NCBI GenBank assembly: GCA_964430565.1
Contig: CAYSFD010000052.1
Span: forward strand, 62,001-126,000
Source of the DNA: VBDM01 sp964430565
GTDB lineage: Bacteria; Pseudomonadota; Gammaproteobacteria; Burkholderiales; SG8-39
Direction: 5' to 3'
Length of the DNA stretch: 64,000 nucleotides
The position numbers and the translations under genes were made by a program. Shown here one piece after another: positions 24,691-34,319 of the stretch; position 1 is the first letter of the stretch, and every line of letters starts with the position of its first letter. Below the pieces are notes generated by a model. It worked only from the letters and a program-made list of their open reading frames with translations. It did not search any database and was not told the origin of the DNA.

Positions 24691-25499
24691 TGAGCGAGCA
24701 GGTCCTGCCGATACTCGGGCGCCGGAAAGTGGAACGGCACCGGTCCGTCGGGTTCGCCATAGACGAACTGGCGAAGCGACGCGAGTCCCGCGGCGCGCAC
24801 CTCGCCCGGCGTTCCGTGAAATTCGACTTTCCCCGCGGCCATGTAATAGACGTAATCGACCAGCTCGAGCGCTTCGGCCACGTCGTGAGTCACGACGATC
24901 GAGGTCGCGCCGAGCGAGTCGTTGAGCCGCCGGATCAGCTGGCCGATCACCCCGAGGGAAATAGGATCGAGCCCGGTGAAGGGCTCGTCGTACATCATCA
25001 GCATCGGGTCGAGCGCGATCGAGCGCGCCAGCGCCACGCGCCGCGCCATCCCGCCGGACAGCTCGGAGGGCATGAGATCGGCGGCGCCGCGCAAACCCAC
25101 CGCCTGCAGCTTCAGGAGCGCGAGGTTTCGAATCAGCGGCTCGGACAAGTTGGTGTGCTCGCGCATCTGGAACGCGACGTTGTCGAATGAAGACATGTCT
25201 GTAAACAAGGCTCCAAACTGGAACAGCATCCCCATCTTGCGGCGCAGCGCAAGAAGCTCGTCGGCGGTGAGCCTGTTGACGACGCTGCCGGCAACGCGAA
25301 TTTCGCCCCGGTCGGGAACCAAGGCCCCACCGATCAAACGGAGGAGCGTCGTCTTTCCGCAGCCCGACAGTCCCATGATGGCGACCACCCTGCCCTTGGG
25401 AACGACCAGGTTGATGTTCTTCAGGATCTCGCGCTGATCGTAGCCAAAGTAGACGTTCTCGACCTCGACCAGATTGCCTGTTTCCACGGCGTCCTGCAT
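24687..25499 (-). CDS. mlaF: Phospholipid ABC transporter ATPase MlaF
   Basis: 270-aa ATPase: Walker A GLSGCGKTTLLRL, signature LSGGMARRVALARS, Walker B LMMYDEPFTGLDP, switch His in VVTHDVAEA. First gene of the mla operon and of the 22-gene minus-strand run, divergent from the pilus locus. Confidence 0.96.
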   Translation of the reverse strand: MQDAVETGNLVEVENVYFGYDQREILKNINLVVPKGRVVAIMGLSGCGKTTLLRLIGGALVPDRGEIRVAGSVVNRLTADELLALRRKMGMLFQFGALFTDMSSFDNVAFQMREHTNLSEPLIRNLALLKLQAVGLRGAADLMPSELSGGMARRVALARSIALDPMLMMYDEPFTGLDPISLGVIGQLIRRLNDSLGATSIVVTHDVAEALELVDYVYYMAAGKVEFHGTPGEVRAAGLASLRQFVYGEPDGPVPFHFPAPEYRQDLLAQ

Positions 25500-25517
25500 G
25501 GAAAACGCGAAAGGCGG

Positions 25518-25523
25518 ATTCTA
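25518..25523 (-). promoter_or_regulatory. Candidate -10 of the mla operon
   Basis: Minus-strand TAGAAT 19 bases before the mlaF ATG; no clear -35. The 139-base divergent gap must hold promoters for both directions. Confidence 0.35.
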
Positions 25524-25638
25524 GCCCAGAAAAGCGCGCGACATTCGATCGACCGCTTGCTGCGATCTCAGTTCCTTCGTGAAAGTGGGCCGCCTTTGCG
25601 CTATCATCAAAGCATCCTGGAGGACGCGCTTACCAGCC

Positions 25639-26364
25639 ATGCTCGAGCCGTTGGTTCGATTCCGCGGAGTGAACAAGAGTTTTGGGCGCGCCGAGGTACT
25701 GCGTGGGTTCGATCTTGATGTTCCCGCGAGCCAGTGCGTGGGTTTGGCGGGTGTGAACGGCGCCGGAAAGACGACGCTGATCAAGTGCCTGCTGGATTTC
25801 TGCGATCTCGATTCGGGGGCAATCGAGGTTCACGGTGTCGGGCATCGCCGAGCGCAGGCCCGCACCCGCCTCGCCTATCTGCCGGAGCGGTTCACCGCCC
25901 CCTATTTCCTCACCGGTCGCGAATTTGTAGCCATGATGCAGCAGCTTTTCGGAAGCCGATACGAGGAGGATCGCGTCCGCGCGATGTTCGCCGCGCTCGA
26001 TCTGGACTCCGCCGCGCTCGACCAGCCGGTCCGCACCTACTCCAAGGGAATGACGCAGAAGCTCGGGCTTGCAGCCTGCTTTCTCTCCGAGCGGGATCTG
26101 TACGTTCTGGACGAACCGATGAGCGGTCTGGACCCAAAGGCGCGCGCCCGCGCCAAGGATTTCATGCTCAAGCTGAAGTCGGAAGGACGCACGCTGTTGT
26201 TCACCTCGCATTCGCTCGCCGACATCGAGGAGGTTTGCGACCAACTCACCGTCTTGCACCGCGGTACGCTTGCCTACACGGGTGCGCCGCGTGGATTGTG
26301 CGAGCGTCACGGCGAAGCGTCGCTCGAGCGCGCCTTTCTAAAATGCATCGAGACTCATGCCTGA
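25639..26364 (+). CDS. ABC transporter ATPase, partner permease probably at 43.5 kb
   Basis: 241-aa ATPase with Walker A AGVNGAGKTT (37-46), signature YSKGMTQKLGLAA, Walker B LYVLDEPMSGLDP and the switch His in FTSHSLADIEE. No permease follows; the gene overlaps the sigma-54 regulator by 8 bases. An orphan ABC-2 permease at 43484 lies next to the cognate-looking kinase, so the two are inferred to form one transporter. The start was set at the ATG beginning MLEPLVRFRGV; an in-frame upstream ATG at 25579 lies before the region of homology. Confidence 0.9.
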   Translation: MLEPLVRFRGVNKSFGRAEVLRGFDLDVPASQCVGLAGVNGAGKTTLIKCLLDFCDLDSGAIEVHGVGHRRAQARTRLAYLPERFTAPYFLTGREFVAMMQQLFGSRYEEDRVRAMFAALDLDSAALDQPVRTYSKGMTQKLGLAACFLSERDLYVLDEPMSGLDPKARARAKDFMLKLKSEGRTLLFTSHSLADIEEVCDQLTVLHRGTLAYTGAPRGLCERHGEASLERAFLKCIETHA

Positions 26365-27799
26365 AGCCGCCCGACCCAGTCTGCTGATCGTCGACGACGA
26401 TCCGCTCATCACCGACACCCTGTCCTACGCCCTCGGAAAGGACTTCGAGGTCATGGTGAGCGATTCGCGCCAGCACGCCGTGAGCCTGTTGCGGCAGCTC
26501 GACGAAGCGCCGCAGCTCGCCTTGGTCGACCTCGGGCTGCCTCCTACGCCCCACCGGCCCGACGAGGGCTTCCAGCTGATCAGCGATCTGCTCGCGCACT
26601 CGCCGACCATGAAGATCCTGGTGCTCTCCGGCCAGAACGACGCCGCCAACGCGCGGCACGCGCGCACGCTCGGCGCCGCCGAATTCGTCGCCAAGCCCTG
26701 CGACGCAGAAACGCTCAAGAAGAGCCTGATGCACGCTCTGCAGTTCCGCGCAGCCGAAATTTCCGGAGAGGGAGCCGACGCCGAACCCCTGGTCGGCAAG
26801 AGCCCGGCGCTGCAGAAGCTGAAGAGCCAGATCAGCCAGTACGCCGACTCCCCCTTCCCTGCGCTCATCGAGGGCGAATCCGGAACCGGCAAGGAAGTGG
26901 TGGCGAACCTGCTGCGCCGCCTTTCCTTGCGGCGCGCGAAACCCTGGTTCGCCCTTAACTGCGCCGCGATCGCGCCTACGCTGGTCGAGCCGACGCTGTT
27001 TGGCTACGCCAAGGGCGCCTTTACCGGCGCGACGCAGAACAAGTCGGGCTATTTCGAGGATGCGAGCGACGGGATGCTGTTTCTCGATGAGATCGGCGAG
27101 CTGCCGCTCGAACTTCAGGCCAAACTTCTGCGCGTGCTCGAGAACGGCGAGTTCCAGAGGGTCGGCGAAACGCAGCAGCGTTTCTCCCGAGCCCGGGTGA
27201 TCGCCGCCACCAATCGCGACCTGCGCCAGGAAGTCAGGAAAGGCGGTTTTCGCGCCGACCTGTATCACCGACTATCGGTGTTCACGCTCGAAGTGCCGTC
27301 GTTACGCGAGATGGACGACGACCGTTCGCTGCTGCTCGAGCACTATCGCAAATTCTACGCCGAGCAGGCGAAACTCCCGCCGTTTGCACTCGATGAAGCG
27401 GCGCAAAAGACCTGGCGCAGCTATCATTTCCCCGGCAATGTTCGCGAACTGCGCAACGTCGTCATCCGGCTGACAACGAAGTACCCCGGGCAGAAGCTGT
27501 CCCCTGCGGAACTTGAACCCGAATTCGATCTCGAAGCGCCGGAGGGCGGCGAACCCGGATTATCGTCGGACCCCGGGACGCTCATCGAACAGGCGCAACG
27601 CCACTTGCAGCGCGACCGCGGCTTCAATCTCGATGAGATGCTCAAGGCCTGGGAACAGGGCTACATCGAAGCGGCGATGAAGCTTACGCGAGGCAACGTC
27701 AGTCAGGCGGCGAAAATGCTCGGCATCAACCGCACGACGCTTTACTCCCGCATGGAATCGCAGCAAAAGCAGCCGCTTCAAAAACCGCCGCTTCAATAA
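26357..27799 (+). CDS. prsR: Sigma-54-dependent response regulator, PrsR-like
   Basis: 480-aa three-domain activator. Receiver domain 1-125 with the acidic pocket DDD (13-15), phospho-acceptor Asp58 (LVDLGLP) and Lys113. AAA+ domain about 145-390 with Walker A GESGTGKE (173-180) and an intact GAFTGA loop (220-225), so it can contact sigma-54. A Fis-type helix-turn-helix closes the protein (NVSQAAKMLGINRTTLYSRM). The overall type matches the PrsR regulator of PEP-CTERM/exosortase systems. The likely kinase is the PrsK-like protein at 41.6-43.3 kb. A sigma-54 promoter before the 45.1-kb prepilin gene is a probable target. Confidence 0.88.
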   Translation: MPEAARPSLLIVDDDPLITDTLSYALGKDFEVMVSDSRQHAVSLLRQLDEAPQLALVDLGLPPTPHRPDEGFQLISDLLAHSPTMKILVLSGQNDAANARHARTLGAAEFVAKPCDAETLKKSLMHALQFRAAEISGEGADAEPLVGKSPALQKLKSQISQYADSPFPALIEGESGTGKEVVANLLRRLSLRRAKPWFALNCAAIAPTLVEPTLFGYAKGAFTGATQNKSGYFEDASDGMLFLDEIGELPLELQAKLLRVLENGEFQRVGETQQRFSRARVIAATNRDLRQEVRKGGFRADLYHRLSVFTLEVPSLREMDDDRSLLLEHYRKFYAEQAKLPPFALDEAAQKTWRSYHFPGNVRELRNVVIRLTTKYPGQKLSPAELEPEFDLEAPEGGEPGLSSDPGTLIEQAQRHLQRDRGFNLDEMLKAWEQGYIEAAMKLTRGNVSQAAKMLGINRTTLYSRMESQQKQPLQKPPLQ

Positions 27800-27837
27800 C
27801 CACAGTGGGCCCGAGGGCCCGCCGGCAAGGGATTGCG

Positions 27838-29379
27838 ATGTATCTAGAGCATTTCGGGCTGAGGGAAGCGCCTTTCCGCATGACGCCCGACACGGATTTC
27901 TTCTTTCAGGGCGCCAACCGCGGCGCAACGCTTGAAGCGCTGCTCTACGCGATCACTCACGACGAAGGCATCGTCAAGGTCTCCGGCGAGGTCGGCAGCG
28001 GAAAGACGATGCTGTGCCGGGTGCTGATGGAGAGGCTGCCTGCAGCGGTCGAGATCATCTACCTCGCCAATCCGTCGCTGTCGCGCGACGAAATCCTCTT
28101 TGCGATCGGCGACGAGCTGAAGCTTGAATTGGACAAAGGGCGCATGACGCGCGTCCTGCGCGCGCTGCAGGAGCATCTCATCCGGCTCTTCGGGGAAGGC
28201 CGGCGGGTCGTTGTGCTGATCGACGAGGCGCACGCGATGCCCGATGAGTCGCTCGAGGAGATACGCCTCTTGTCGAATCTCGAATCGAATCGCCACAAGC
28301 TGCTGCAGATGGTGCTGTTCGGGCAGCCGGAACTCGACGCGCACCTGAACACGGAGGGCATGCGGCAGTTGAAGGAGCGCATCACGCACAGCTTTCGCCT
28401 CGAACCTCTGGTGCGCAGCGACATCGACAGCTACATCGATTTTCGCATGCGTGCAGCGGGCTACCGCGGGCCCAAGGTGTTCAACCAGGCATCGGTCAAG
28501 CTTGTCGCCCGCGCGTCCCAGGGACTCACGCGCCGAGTCAACATCCTCGCCGACAAGGCGCTGCTTGCGGCCTTCGCTCAGGGCGCGCACGCAGTCACCG
28601 AGGCTGAAGCAAAGAGGGCGGTGCGCGATTCCGAGTTTTATCGAATCCGGACCGGCATGCAGAAAATGTGGATCGGGGCGGCCGCGCTCGCCGCCGGGCT
28701 TGCGCTCGGCTGGGGAGTAACGGTGCTGCTTTCGAGCAAGGATTCGGCGATCGCCTCCGGTTCGGTCCCGCGCGCCGCCAAGGCGACAGCGGCAGTCGCG
28801 CCGCCCGGGGCGGCGGCGAGCACGGCCGTCTCGTCGGCCCCGCCTCACTCTTCGAATCCAAGCGAGTCGGCCCCCCGACGAACCTCGACACCGGTCGCGC
28901 CTGGCACTTCGGGTACGCCGGGGGGCGATACCTCACGGCCCACGCTGGCTGCGTCCTTATCGCCCTCGAGCGTTCGAAGTTCGGAACCTGTCGCGGCGCC
29001 CGAGGCGGTCCCGCCCGGCTCGAGCGGGCCGGCGCCTCCCGAGCGCGGGAAACTTGCCCGGGAGCGCTTTGAGGCAACCCAGCAGTGGCTGCCGACCGCG
29101 CCTGGGGATCGTTATGCGATTCAGTTGGTTACGGTAAGCTCCGAGCAACTGGGATTGCTGGAGGATTTCTTGCTTAAAGCATCGAAGATGATACCGGCGG
29201 GCGAGCTCTACATTTACAGCGTAAAGATCAGCGGCCAGCAGCACTACCGGGTCGCCCATGGATCCTATGCGACCCAGGCCCAGGCGTTGGCGGCCATTAG
29301 GGAGCTGCCGCCGCCGTTTTCCGCGTACCATCCGTACTATCGAAGCGTGGAGAGAATGCGCAGCCAGAATCGCCAGTAG
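27838..29379 (+). CDS. mshM: ExeA/MshM-like AAA ATPase with C-terminal SPOR domain
   Basis: 513-aa protein. Cytosolic ATPase part 1-265 with Walker A GEVGSGKT (50-57) and Walker B VVVLIDEAHAMPDE; one membrane helix at about 279-300 (WIGAAALAAGLALGWGVTVLL); a long Pro/Ala/Ser-rich periplasmic linker; then a SPOR-like peptidoglycan-binding domain (YAIQLVTVSSEQLGLLEDFL to the end). GspA/ExeA and MshM proteins help place secretins through the cell wall. The secretin gene follows after 119 bases. Confidence 0.88.
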   Translation: MYLEHFGLREAPFRMTPDTDFFFQGANRGATLEALLYAITHDEGIVKVSGEVGSGKTMLCRVLMERLPAAVEIIYLANPSLSRDEILFAIGDELKLELDKGRMTRVLRALQEHLIRLFGEGRRVVVLIDEAHAMPDESLEEIRLLSNLESNRHKLLQMVLFGQPELDAHLNTEGMRQLKERITHSFRLEPLVRSDIDSYIDFRMRAAGYRGPKVFNQASVKLVARASQGLTRRVNILADKALLAAFAQGAHAVTEAEAKRAVRDSEFYRIRTGMQKMWIGAAALAAGLALGWGVTVLLSSKDSAIASGSVPRAAKATAAVAPPGAAASTAVSSAPPHSSNPSESAPRRTSTPVAPGTSGTPGGDTSRPTLAASLSPSSVRSSEPVAAPEAVPPGSSGPAPPERGKLARERFEATQQWLPTAPGDRYAIQLVTVSSEQLGLLEDFLLKASKMIPAGELYIYSVKISGQQHYRVAHGSYATQAQALAAIRELPPPFSAYHPYYRSVERMRSQNRQ

Positions 29380-29441
29380 ACATCGGCGAGCACGGCCGCT
29401 GAAGTTTTAGCTTCTTAAATCAGTTTGTTACGTGGTACTGT

Positions 29442-29447
29442 TATACT
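29442..29447 (+). promoter_or_regulatory. Candidate -10 before the secretin gene
   Basis: TATACT within an AT-rich island (29400-29450); no acceptable -35 at 16-18 bases. Possibly an internal promoter of the locus. I found no GG-N10-GC element here. Confidence 0.3.
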
Positions 29448-29487
29448 TTCGGCGAAGATTCCACCCCGTCGGATAAGAATCGGTATC

Positions 29488-29493
29488 GGAGGG
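29488..29493 (+). promoter_or_regulatory. Ribosome binding site deciding the GTG start of the secretin gene
   Basis: GGAGGG, 5 bases before GTG at 29499; no ATG in a comparable position. Confidence 0.75.
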
Positions 29494-29498
29494 CAACC

Positions 29499-31250
29499 GT
29501 GCGACGCATTTCGCTGACAGGTCTCGTGCTCATGCTCGGAGCGTGCGCCCAGGCGCCGATGCCGCCGATGCAGCCATCGGACACCCACCTTCGCGTCGAG
29601 GAAGCGGAGCCTTCCGGAACTGTCCCGCCCACCGTGCAGATCTCGACGGTCCTGCCCAAGCCCAAGCCGACGTCGCGGCCCGAGACCTACAGCGTCGTGG
29701 TCAACGCCGTCAAGGTGCAGGAGCTGCTGTTTGCGCTCGCCCGCGACGCCAGGCTGAACATCGACGTTCTCCCCGGGATAAGCGGCACCATCACGCTGAA
29801 CGCCATCGAGCAGACCTTGCCGCAGTTGTTGTCGCGCATATCCAGGCAGGTCGATATGCGCTGGGAGCTCGACGGCCCGAACCTGGTCGTGATGCCGGAT
29901 TCCCCGTACCTGCGCAGCTACCGGATCGACTACGTCAACATGGAGCGCGCCGCCTCGGGGACGGTGGGCGTCTCCTCGCAAATCGGGAGCGCTTCCGGGG
30001 GGGCCGGCGGTGCAGGCGCAGCCGGAGCGGGGAGCGGCAACAGCTCCAGCACCACGGTGGCCAACACCTCCAACAACAAGTTCTGGGCGACACTGGAAAG
30101 GAACATCAGAGACCTCCTGCGCGAGACCGACAGGATTCTCCCTGCCGGCGGCGTCCCCCAAGCGGCACTCGCGCAAGCGCCCGCTGCGGCGGGCGCGCCG
30201 GGCGCCGCTCCCCCGGCGGCGACCGCGCCCAACATCACCTTCCGGGAGGCCGCGTCGGTGATCGTCAACGCAGAGTCGGGCGTCATCGTTGTCCGGGCGA
30301 CTTCGCGCCAACACGAAAAAATCCAGGAATTTCTCGATCAGGTGTTGACGAGCGCAAAACGCCAGGTGCTGATCGAAGCGACGATCGCCGAAGTGCAACT
30401 GAACAACCAGTATCAACAGGGGATAGATTGGAACGCTACTCGGATGCGCGGCGCGACGACGACGACGACGATTCTAAACTCGCCGGGAACGGTGACGGGG
30501 CTCCCGAGCACGCCCGGATTTCCGAACCTTTTTTCGTTCGCCATCAACAGCGGGAATATTCAAGGCATGCTCCAATTGCTCGAGTCCTTCGGCAACGTGC
30601 GCGTGCTCTCGAGCCCGAAACTCTCGGTGCTCAACAACCAGACCGCCTTACTGCGAGTCGTCGACAACATCGTTTATTTCAATGTCCAGGTGTCTATTGC
30701 TGCCGGAAACCTTAATTCAAACGCCGTGCAGGCCGTCAACACCACCCCGGTCACCGTGCCGGTCGGATTCGTGATGAACGTGACTCCCCAGATCAGCGCC
30801 GACGACACGATCCTTCTGAACGTCAAGCCGACCACCACGCGCCTGGTGAAATTCGTAGCAGATCCGAACCCGGTCTTTGTGCCCCTCCCTGGCCAGCCAG
30901 CTGTGCCGCAGAACCTGATCCCGCAGCTGCGCATGCGGGAAATGGAGTCGCTGATCAAGGTCAACAACGGCCAGATCGCCGTGTTGGGCGGGCTGATCGA
31001 GGATTCCGTCAGCGACACCGAGGACACGGTTCCCTTCTTCAACTCCATTCCGATCGTCAGTTGGTTCTTCAGCTCGCGCAACCGCAACAACACCAAGACC
31101 GAGCTGGTCGTCTTCCTTCGCCCAGTCGTGGTGAAGGATGCGAGCATCGACGGCGACTTTCGTGCCTTCCGTAACATGGTTCCCGGCGAAGATTTCATTT
31201 CGCGGCCCAACCCGGGCAAGGGCTCGCTGTTCGAAGGCAGATCGAAATGA
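29499..31250 (+). CDS. mshL: MshL/PilQ-family secretin lipoprotein
   Basis: 583-aa outer-membrane pore subunit. Signal peptide with lipobox LGAC and lipidated Cys16, N-domain about 65-130 (VQELLFALARDARLNIDVLP), a Gly/Ala/Ser-rich spacer, then the secretin beta-barrel domain from about 265 (RQVLIEATIAEVQLNNQYQQ) ending with NNTKTELVVFLRPVVV. The GTG start is well supported by GGAGGG 5 bases upstream. Overlaps the TPR gene by 4 bases. Confidence 0.93.
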   Translation: MRRISLTGLVLMLGACAQAPMPPMQPSDTHLRVEEAEPSGTVPPTVQISTVLPKPKPTSRPETYSVVVNAVKVQELLFALARDARLNIDVLPGISGTITLNAIEQTLPQLLSRISRQVDMRWELDGPNLVVMPDSPYLRSYRIDYVNMERAASGTVGVSSQIGSASGGAGGAGAAGAGSGNSSSTTVANTSNNKFWATLERNIRDLLRETDRILPAGGVPQAALAQAPAAAGAPGAAPPAATAPNITFREAASVIVNAESGVIVVRATSRQHEKIQEFLDQVLTSAKRQVLIEATIAEVQLNNQYQQGIDWNATRMRGATTTTTILNSPGTVTGLPSTPGFPNLFSFAINSGNIQGMLQLLESFGNVRVLSSPKLSVLNNQTALLRVVDNIVYFNVQVSIAAGNLNSNAVQAVNTTPVTVPVGFVMNVTPQISADDTILLNVKPTTTRLVKFVADPNPVFVPLPGQPAVPQNLIPQLRMREMESLIKVNNGQIAVLGGLIEDSVSDTEDTVPFFNSIPIVSWFFSSRNRNNTKTELVVFLRPVVVKDASIDGDFRAFRNMVPGEDFISRPNPGKGSLFEGRSK

Positions 31251-32542
31251 GCCTGCTCCTCGAAGCGCTGAAGAAGGCCGAGCTTGCCAAGCAGATGACC
31301 AAGGCAGGCACGCCTGCGTCGGAGTCCCCTCCGACCGAACCGGCTACGCCGGTCATGACCCGCGAGAAACTGCCCGACATCTCACAGCCGCTGGAGATTC
31401 TTGCCGACGACTTGCCCTCGGAGCACATGGCCGGGGAAGCGGCGCGCGCCGCACCGCAGCAACCGGCAACGCCTGCGCAGGCGGCGCAGCCGGTTGCCTA
31501 CGAGAACGAAGCCGCGCGCCTCGCCGAGCGCGCTAGGGCGCAGCAGTTGTTTCAGGTCAAGGAGATGGACTACAACCCGCGGCGGCCGTTCTATCTCACC
31601 CTGGCCGCGCTCGGGCTGATCGGGGTGAGCTACGGCGGCTATGTCTGGTGGCAAATGCAACCGAAGTACGGTTACACGGCTGCGCAAACGCAGCCCCGCC
31701 CGGCCGAAACCCCGGTTGCGCCGGTCGCGCCGCCGCTCCCCGTGGCAGCGACGCCGTCACCCGTTCCCGCAACGCCGGCACCCGCAAAGGCGACCGTCAC
31801 GGCGCGCAGCGCGATTCCTGAAGTACCTCCGATACAGCCGGCGCGCCCGCCGCGCCCAAGGATTGCGCCGGGTGTGCCGCCCCAGGGCCAGCCTGGGTTG
31901 TCCGCCGAGCCGGTCCGACCGGCGCCGCGCCCGGGCGAATCGCTCACGTCGATCGCGATCAGCGCTCCCGCGCCTGCCGTCGATCCTGCTCTCGAAAAGG
32001 CCTACGAGTCGCTCCAGAGGAACGACCTCGTCGCCGCGCGCGAGAGTTACCAGCGCGCGCTCGCGCGCGAGCCGACCAGTCGCGATGCCTTGCTCGGTCT
32101 TGCCGCCATCGACGTGCGCAGCGGCCAGCTCGAGTTGGCTGAGTCCCGCTACGTGAAGTTGCTCGAAACCGATCCGCGCGACACCCACGCCCTGGCGAGC
32201 CTGTTGGGGCTGCGCGGCCAGCTCGATCCGCTGGCGGCGGAGAGCCGCCTGAAGAACCTCCTCGCTAATCAGCCGGACTCTGCACCGCTACACTTTTCCC
32301 TGGGCAACCAGTACGCGCAGCAGGCGCGCTGGACCGAGGCTCAAGGCGCGTATTTCAAAGCTTTCTCGGTCGATCCGGAAAACGCCGACTACGCCTTTAA
32401 TCTGGCAGTCAGCCTCGATCGACTGCACCAGAAGAATCTCGCGCTCGATTATTACCAGCGGGCGCTTGCGCTGGCCGGCAAGCGCTCGGCAAGCTTCAAC
32501 GCCGCTCAGGCGCGCACGCGCGTGCAGGAACTGAGCAGATAG
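31247..32542 (+). CDS. TPR-repeat pilus assembly protein (MshN-like)
   Basis: 431-aa protein: short cytosolic N-terminus (MSLLLEALKKAELAKQM), one membrane helix near 113-128 (FYLTLAALGLIGVSYGGYVWW), a long Pro/Ala-rich periplasmic linker, and tetratricopeptide repeats over about 245-431 (ALEKAYESLQRNDLVAARESYQR and following). The topology and its place between secretin and GspE-type ATPase match MshN. Probably a structural scaffold between inner-membrane parts and the secretin. Confidence 0.8.
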   Translation: MSLLLEALKKAELAKQMTKAGTPASESPPTEPATPVMTREKLPDISQPLEILADDLPSEHMAGEAARAAPQQPATPAQAAQPVAYENEAARLAERARAQQLFQVKEMDYNPRRPFYLTLAALGLIGVSYGGYVWWQMQPKYGYTAAQTQPRPAETPVAPVAPPLPVAATPSPVPATPAPAKATVTARSAIPEVPPIQPARPPRPRIAPGVPPQGQPGLSAEPVRPAPRPGESLTSIAISAPAPAVDPALEKAYESLQRNDLVAARESYQRALAREPTSRDALLGLAAIDVRSGQLELAESRYVKLLETDPRDTHALASLLGLRGQLDPLAAESRLKNLLANQPDSAPLHFSLGNQYAQQARWTEAQGAYFKAFSVDPENADYAFNLAVSLDRLHQKNLALDYYQRALALAGKRSASFNAAQARTRVQELSR

Positions 32543-32550
32543 CCCGCGCC

Positions 32551-34278
32551 ATGAACTCCGCGCGTCTCAGCGCCCAGGCGGTCGCCCCGCAGGCGAAACG
32601 CCATATCGGTCAGATCCTGATCTCGCAAGGGATCCTCACCGAGGACCAGCTGCGGATCGCGCTGCTCGAACAGCTCAAGACCCATCAACCGGTCGGCAAG
32701 CTCCTCGTCAACCTGGGCTTCGTGTCCGAGGCGACGCTGCGCGATGCCTTGTCCGAGAAGCTTGGGATGAACAGCGTCGATCTCACGCAGATCGTCGTGG
32801 ATGCGATGGCGCTGAAGCTCGTGCCGCGCGAATTCGCCAAGCGCCACAATGTTTTCCCGGTCGCGCTCGATCGCGAGGCGCGCAAGCTCATCCTGGCGCT
32901 TGCCGACACGAGCAACATCGTGGCGCTCGACCAGGTGCGGGCGCAGCTTAAAGGCGAGTTTGCGCTGGAAACGCGGCTCGCGGGCGAAGGTGAAATCGCC
33001 CGGGCGATCGACCAGTACTACGGCCACGATTTCTCGATCGACGGCATCCTGCACGAAATCGAAACCGGCGAGATCGACTATCAGAGCCTGCAGGCCTCCG
33101 GCGACGCCTACTCGCAGCCGGTGGTGCGCCTCATTTCGGCGCTGCTCGCCGACGCCGTCGAGCGGGGCTCCTCCGATATCCACTTCGAGCCGGAGCAGAG
33201 TTTCCTGCGCATCCGCTACCGCATCGACGGCGTGCTGCGCCAGATCCGCTCCCTTCACAAGACTTACTGGCCTGCGATGGCGGTGCGCATCAAGGTGATG
33301 TCGAAGATGAACATCGCCGAAACGCGCGCGCCGCAGGACGGCCGTATCTCGCTGATGCTGACGGGCCGCCCGGTTGATTTTCGCGTCTCGTCGCAGGCGA
33401 CCACCCACGGCGAGAACATCGTGCTGCGCATTCTGGACCGCCAGAAGGGGATCGTCCCTCTGGATAGCCTGGGCCTGGAAGCGGGCCAGCTTCAGCTCCT
33501 CAAGAAAATGATCGCGCGGCCCGAAGGCATCATCCTCGTGACCGGCCCCACCGGCAGCGGCAAGACGACGACGCTCTATTCGGTGCTCAGCCACATCAAC
33601 AACGACGGCCTCAACATCATGACGCTGGAGGATCCGGTCGAGTATCCCATGACACTGATCCGTCAAACGTCGGTGAACGAGGCGGCAAAGATGGATTTCG
33701 GCAACGGCATCCGCTCGCTCATGCGGCAGGACCCCGATGTGATCCTGGTGGGTGAAGTGCGGGACGAGGACACCGCCACCATGGCGTTTCGCGCCGCGAT
33801 GACGGGCCACCAGGTGTATACGACCCTGCACACCAATTCCGCGGTCGGCGCGATTCCGCGGCTTCTGGACATCGGCATCGTCCCGGACGTCCTTGCCGGC
33901 AACATCATCGGGGTAGTCGCGCAACGCCTGGTCCGCAAGCTGTGCAAGCACTGCAGGCAGGCGCATAAGGCCACTGCGGGCGAATGCAGCATGCTGGGGG
34001 CGGAGCCCGAACGCGCGCCCACGCTGTACCGTGCGGTCGGCTGCGACCAGTGCGACTACCAGGGCTATCGCGGCCGCATGGCGATCATTGAAATCCTCAA
34101 GATGGACGGCGACCTTGACGAGTTGATTGCGCGCCGCGCCACCGGCCGGGAGCTGCAAAAGACGGCCGTGGCCAAGGGCTTTCGCACGCTGGCCGACGAC
34201 GGCACCCGTCGCGTTCTTGACGGCTCGACCGCGCTCGAAGAGCTGATGCGCGTGGTCGACCTTACCGACCGGATGTAG
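32551..34278 (+). CDS. mshE: GspE/PilB-family assembly ATPase (MshE-like)
   Basis: 575-aa extension ATPase. The N-terminal MshEN-type domain (HIGQILISQGILTEDQLR) binds c-di-GMP in MshE relatives. ATPase core: Walker A GPTGSGKTTT (about 331), an Asp box, and the Walker B-like DVILVGEVRDEDTA near 395. A zinc-type tetracysteine (Cys465, Cys468, Cys498, Cys501) is intact. It powers pilin polymerisation; no PilT-type retraction ATPase is present in the window. Confidence 0.95.
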   Translation: MNSARLSAQAVAPQAKRHIGQILISQGILTEDQLRIALLEQLKTHQPVGKLLVNLGFVSEATLRDALSEKLGMNSVDLTQIVVDAMALKLVPREFAKRHNVFPVALDREARKLILALADTSNIVALDQVRAQLKGEFALETRLAGEGEIARAIDQYYGHDFSIDGILHEIETGEIDYQSLQASGDAYSQPVVRLISALLADAVERGSSDIHFEPEQSFLRIRYRIDGVLRQIRSLHKTYWPAMAVRIKVMSKMNIAETRAPQDGRISLMLTGRPVDFRVSSQATTHGENIVLRILDRQKGIVPLDSLGLEAGQLQLLKKMIARPEGIILVTGPTGSGKTTTLYSVLSHINNDGLNIMTLEDPVEYPMTLIRQTSVNEAAKMDFGNGIRSLMRQDPDVILVGEVRDEDTATMAFRAAMTGHQVYTTLHTNSAVGAIPRLLDIGIVPDVLAGNIIGVVAQRLVRKLCKHCRQAHKATAGECSMLGAEPERAPTLYRAVGCDQCDYQGYRGRMAIIEILKMDGDLDELIARRATGRELQKTAVAKGFRTLADDGTRRVLDGSTALEELMRVVDLTDRM

Positions 34279-34307
34279 CTTTCAGCCGGCGCGGCGCGCC
34301 GGCGAGC

Positions 34308-34319
34308 GAGGTCAGCCTG
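34308..34319 (+). promoter_or_regulatory. Ribosome binding site with probable CTG start for the mshG-like gene
   Basis: GAGG (34308-34311) and, 5 bases later, CTG (34317-34319), which would initiate at the exact family N-terminus (M-ALFTYKAVD). No ATG, GTG or TTG lies in frame between the previous stop and this point. Confidence 0.5.

Noticed and set aside
25590..25615. Sigma-54 promoter before the orphan ABC ATPase
   Set aside because: A GG-N10-GC spacing can be found, but neither TGGCAC nor TTGC is matched well; chance level in GC-rich DNA.
27807..27820. Terminator between the prsR-like and mshM-like genes (GGGCCC-GA-GGGCCC)
   Set aside because: Very small loop, no T-run, and the genes appear to be one unit; likely chance palindrome.
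32506..34158. 550-aa minus-strand frame opposite mshE
   Set aside because: Fully covered by a complete GspE-family gene on the plus strand.
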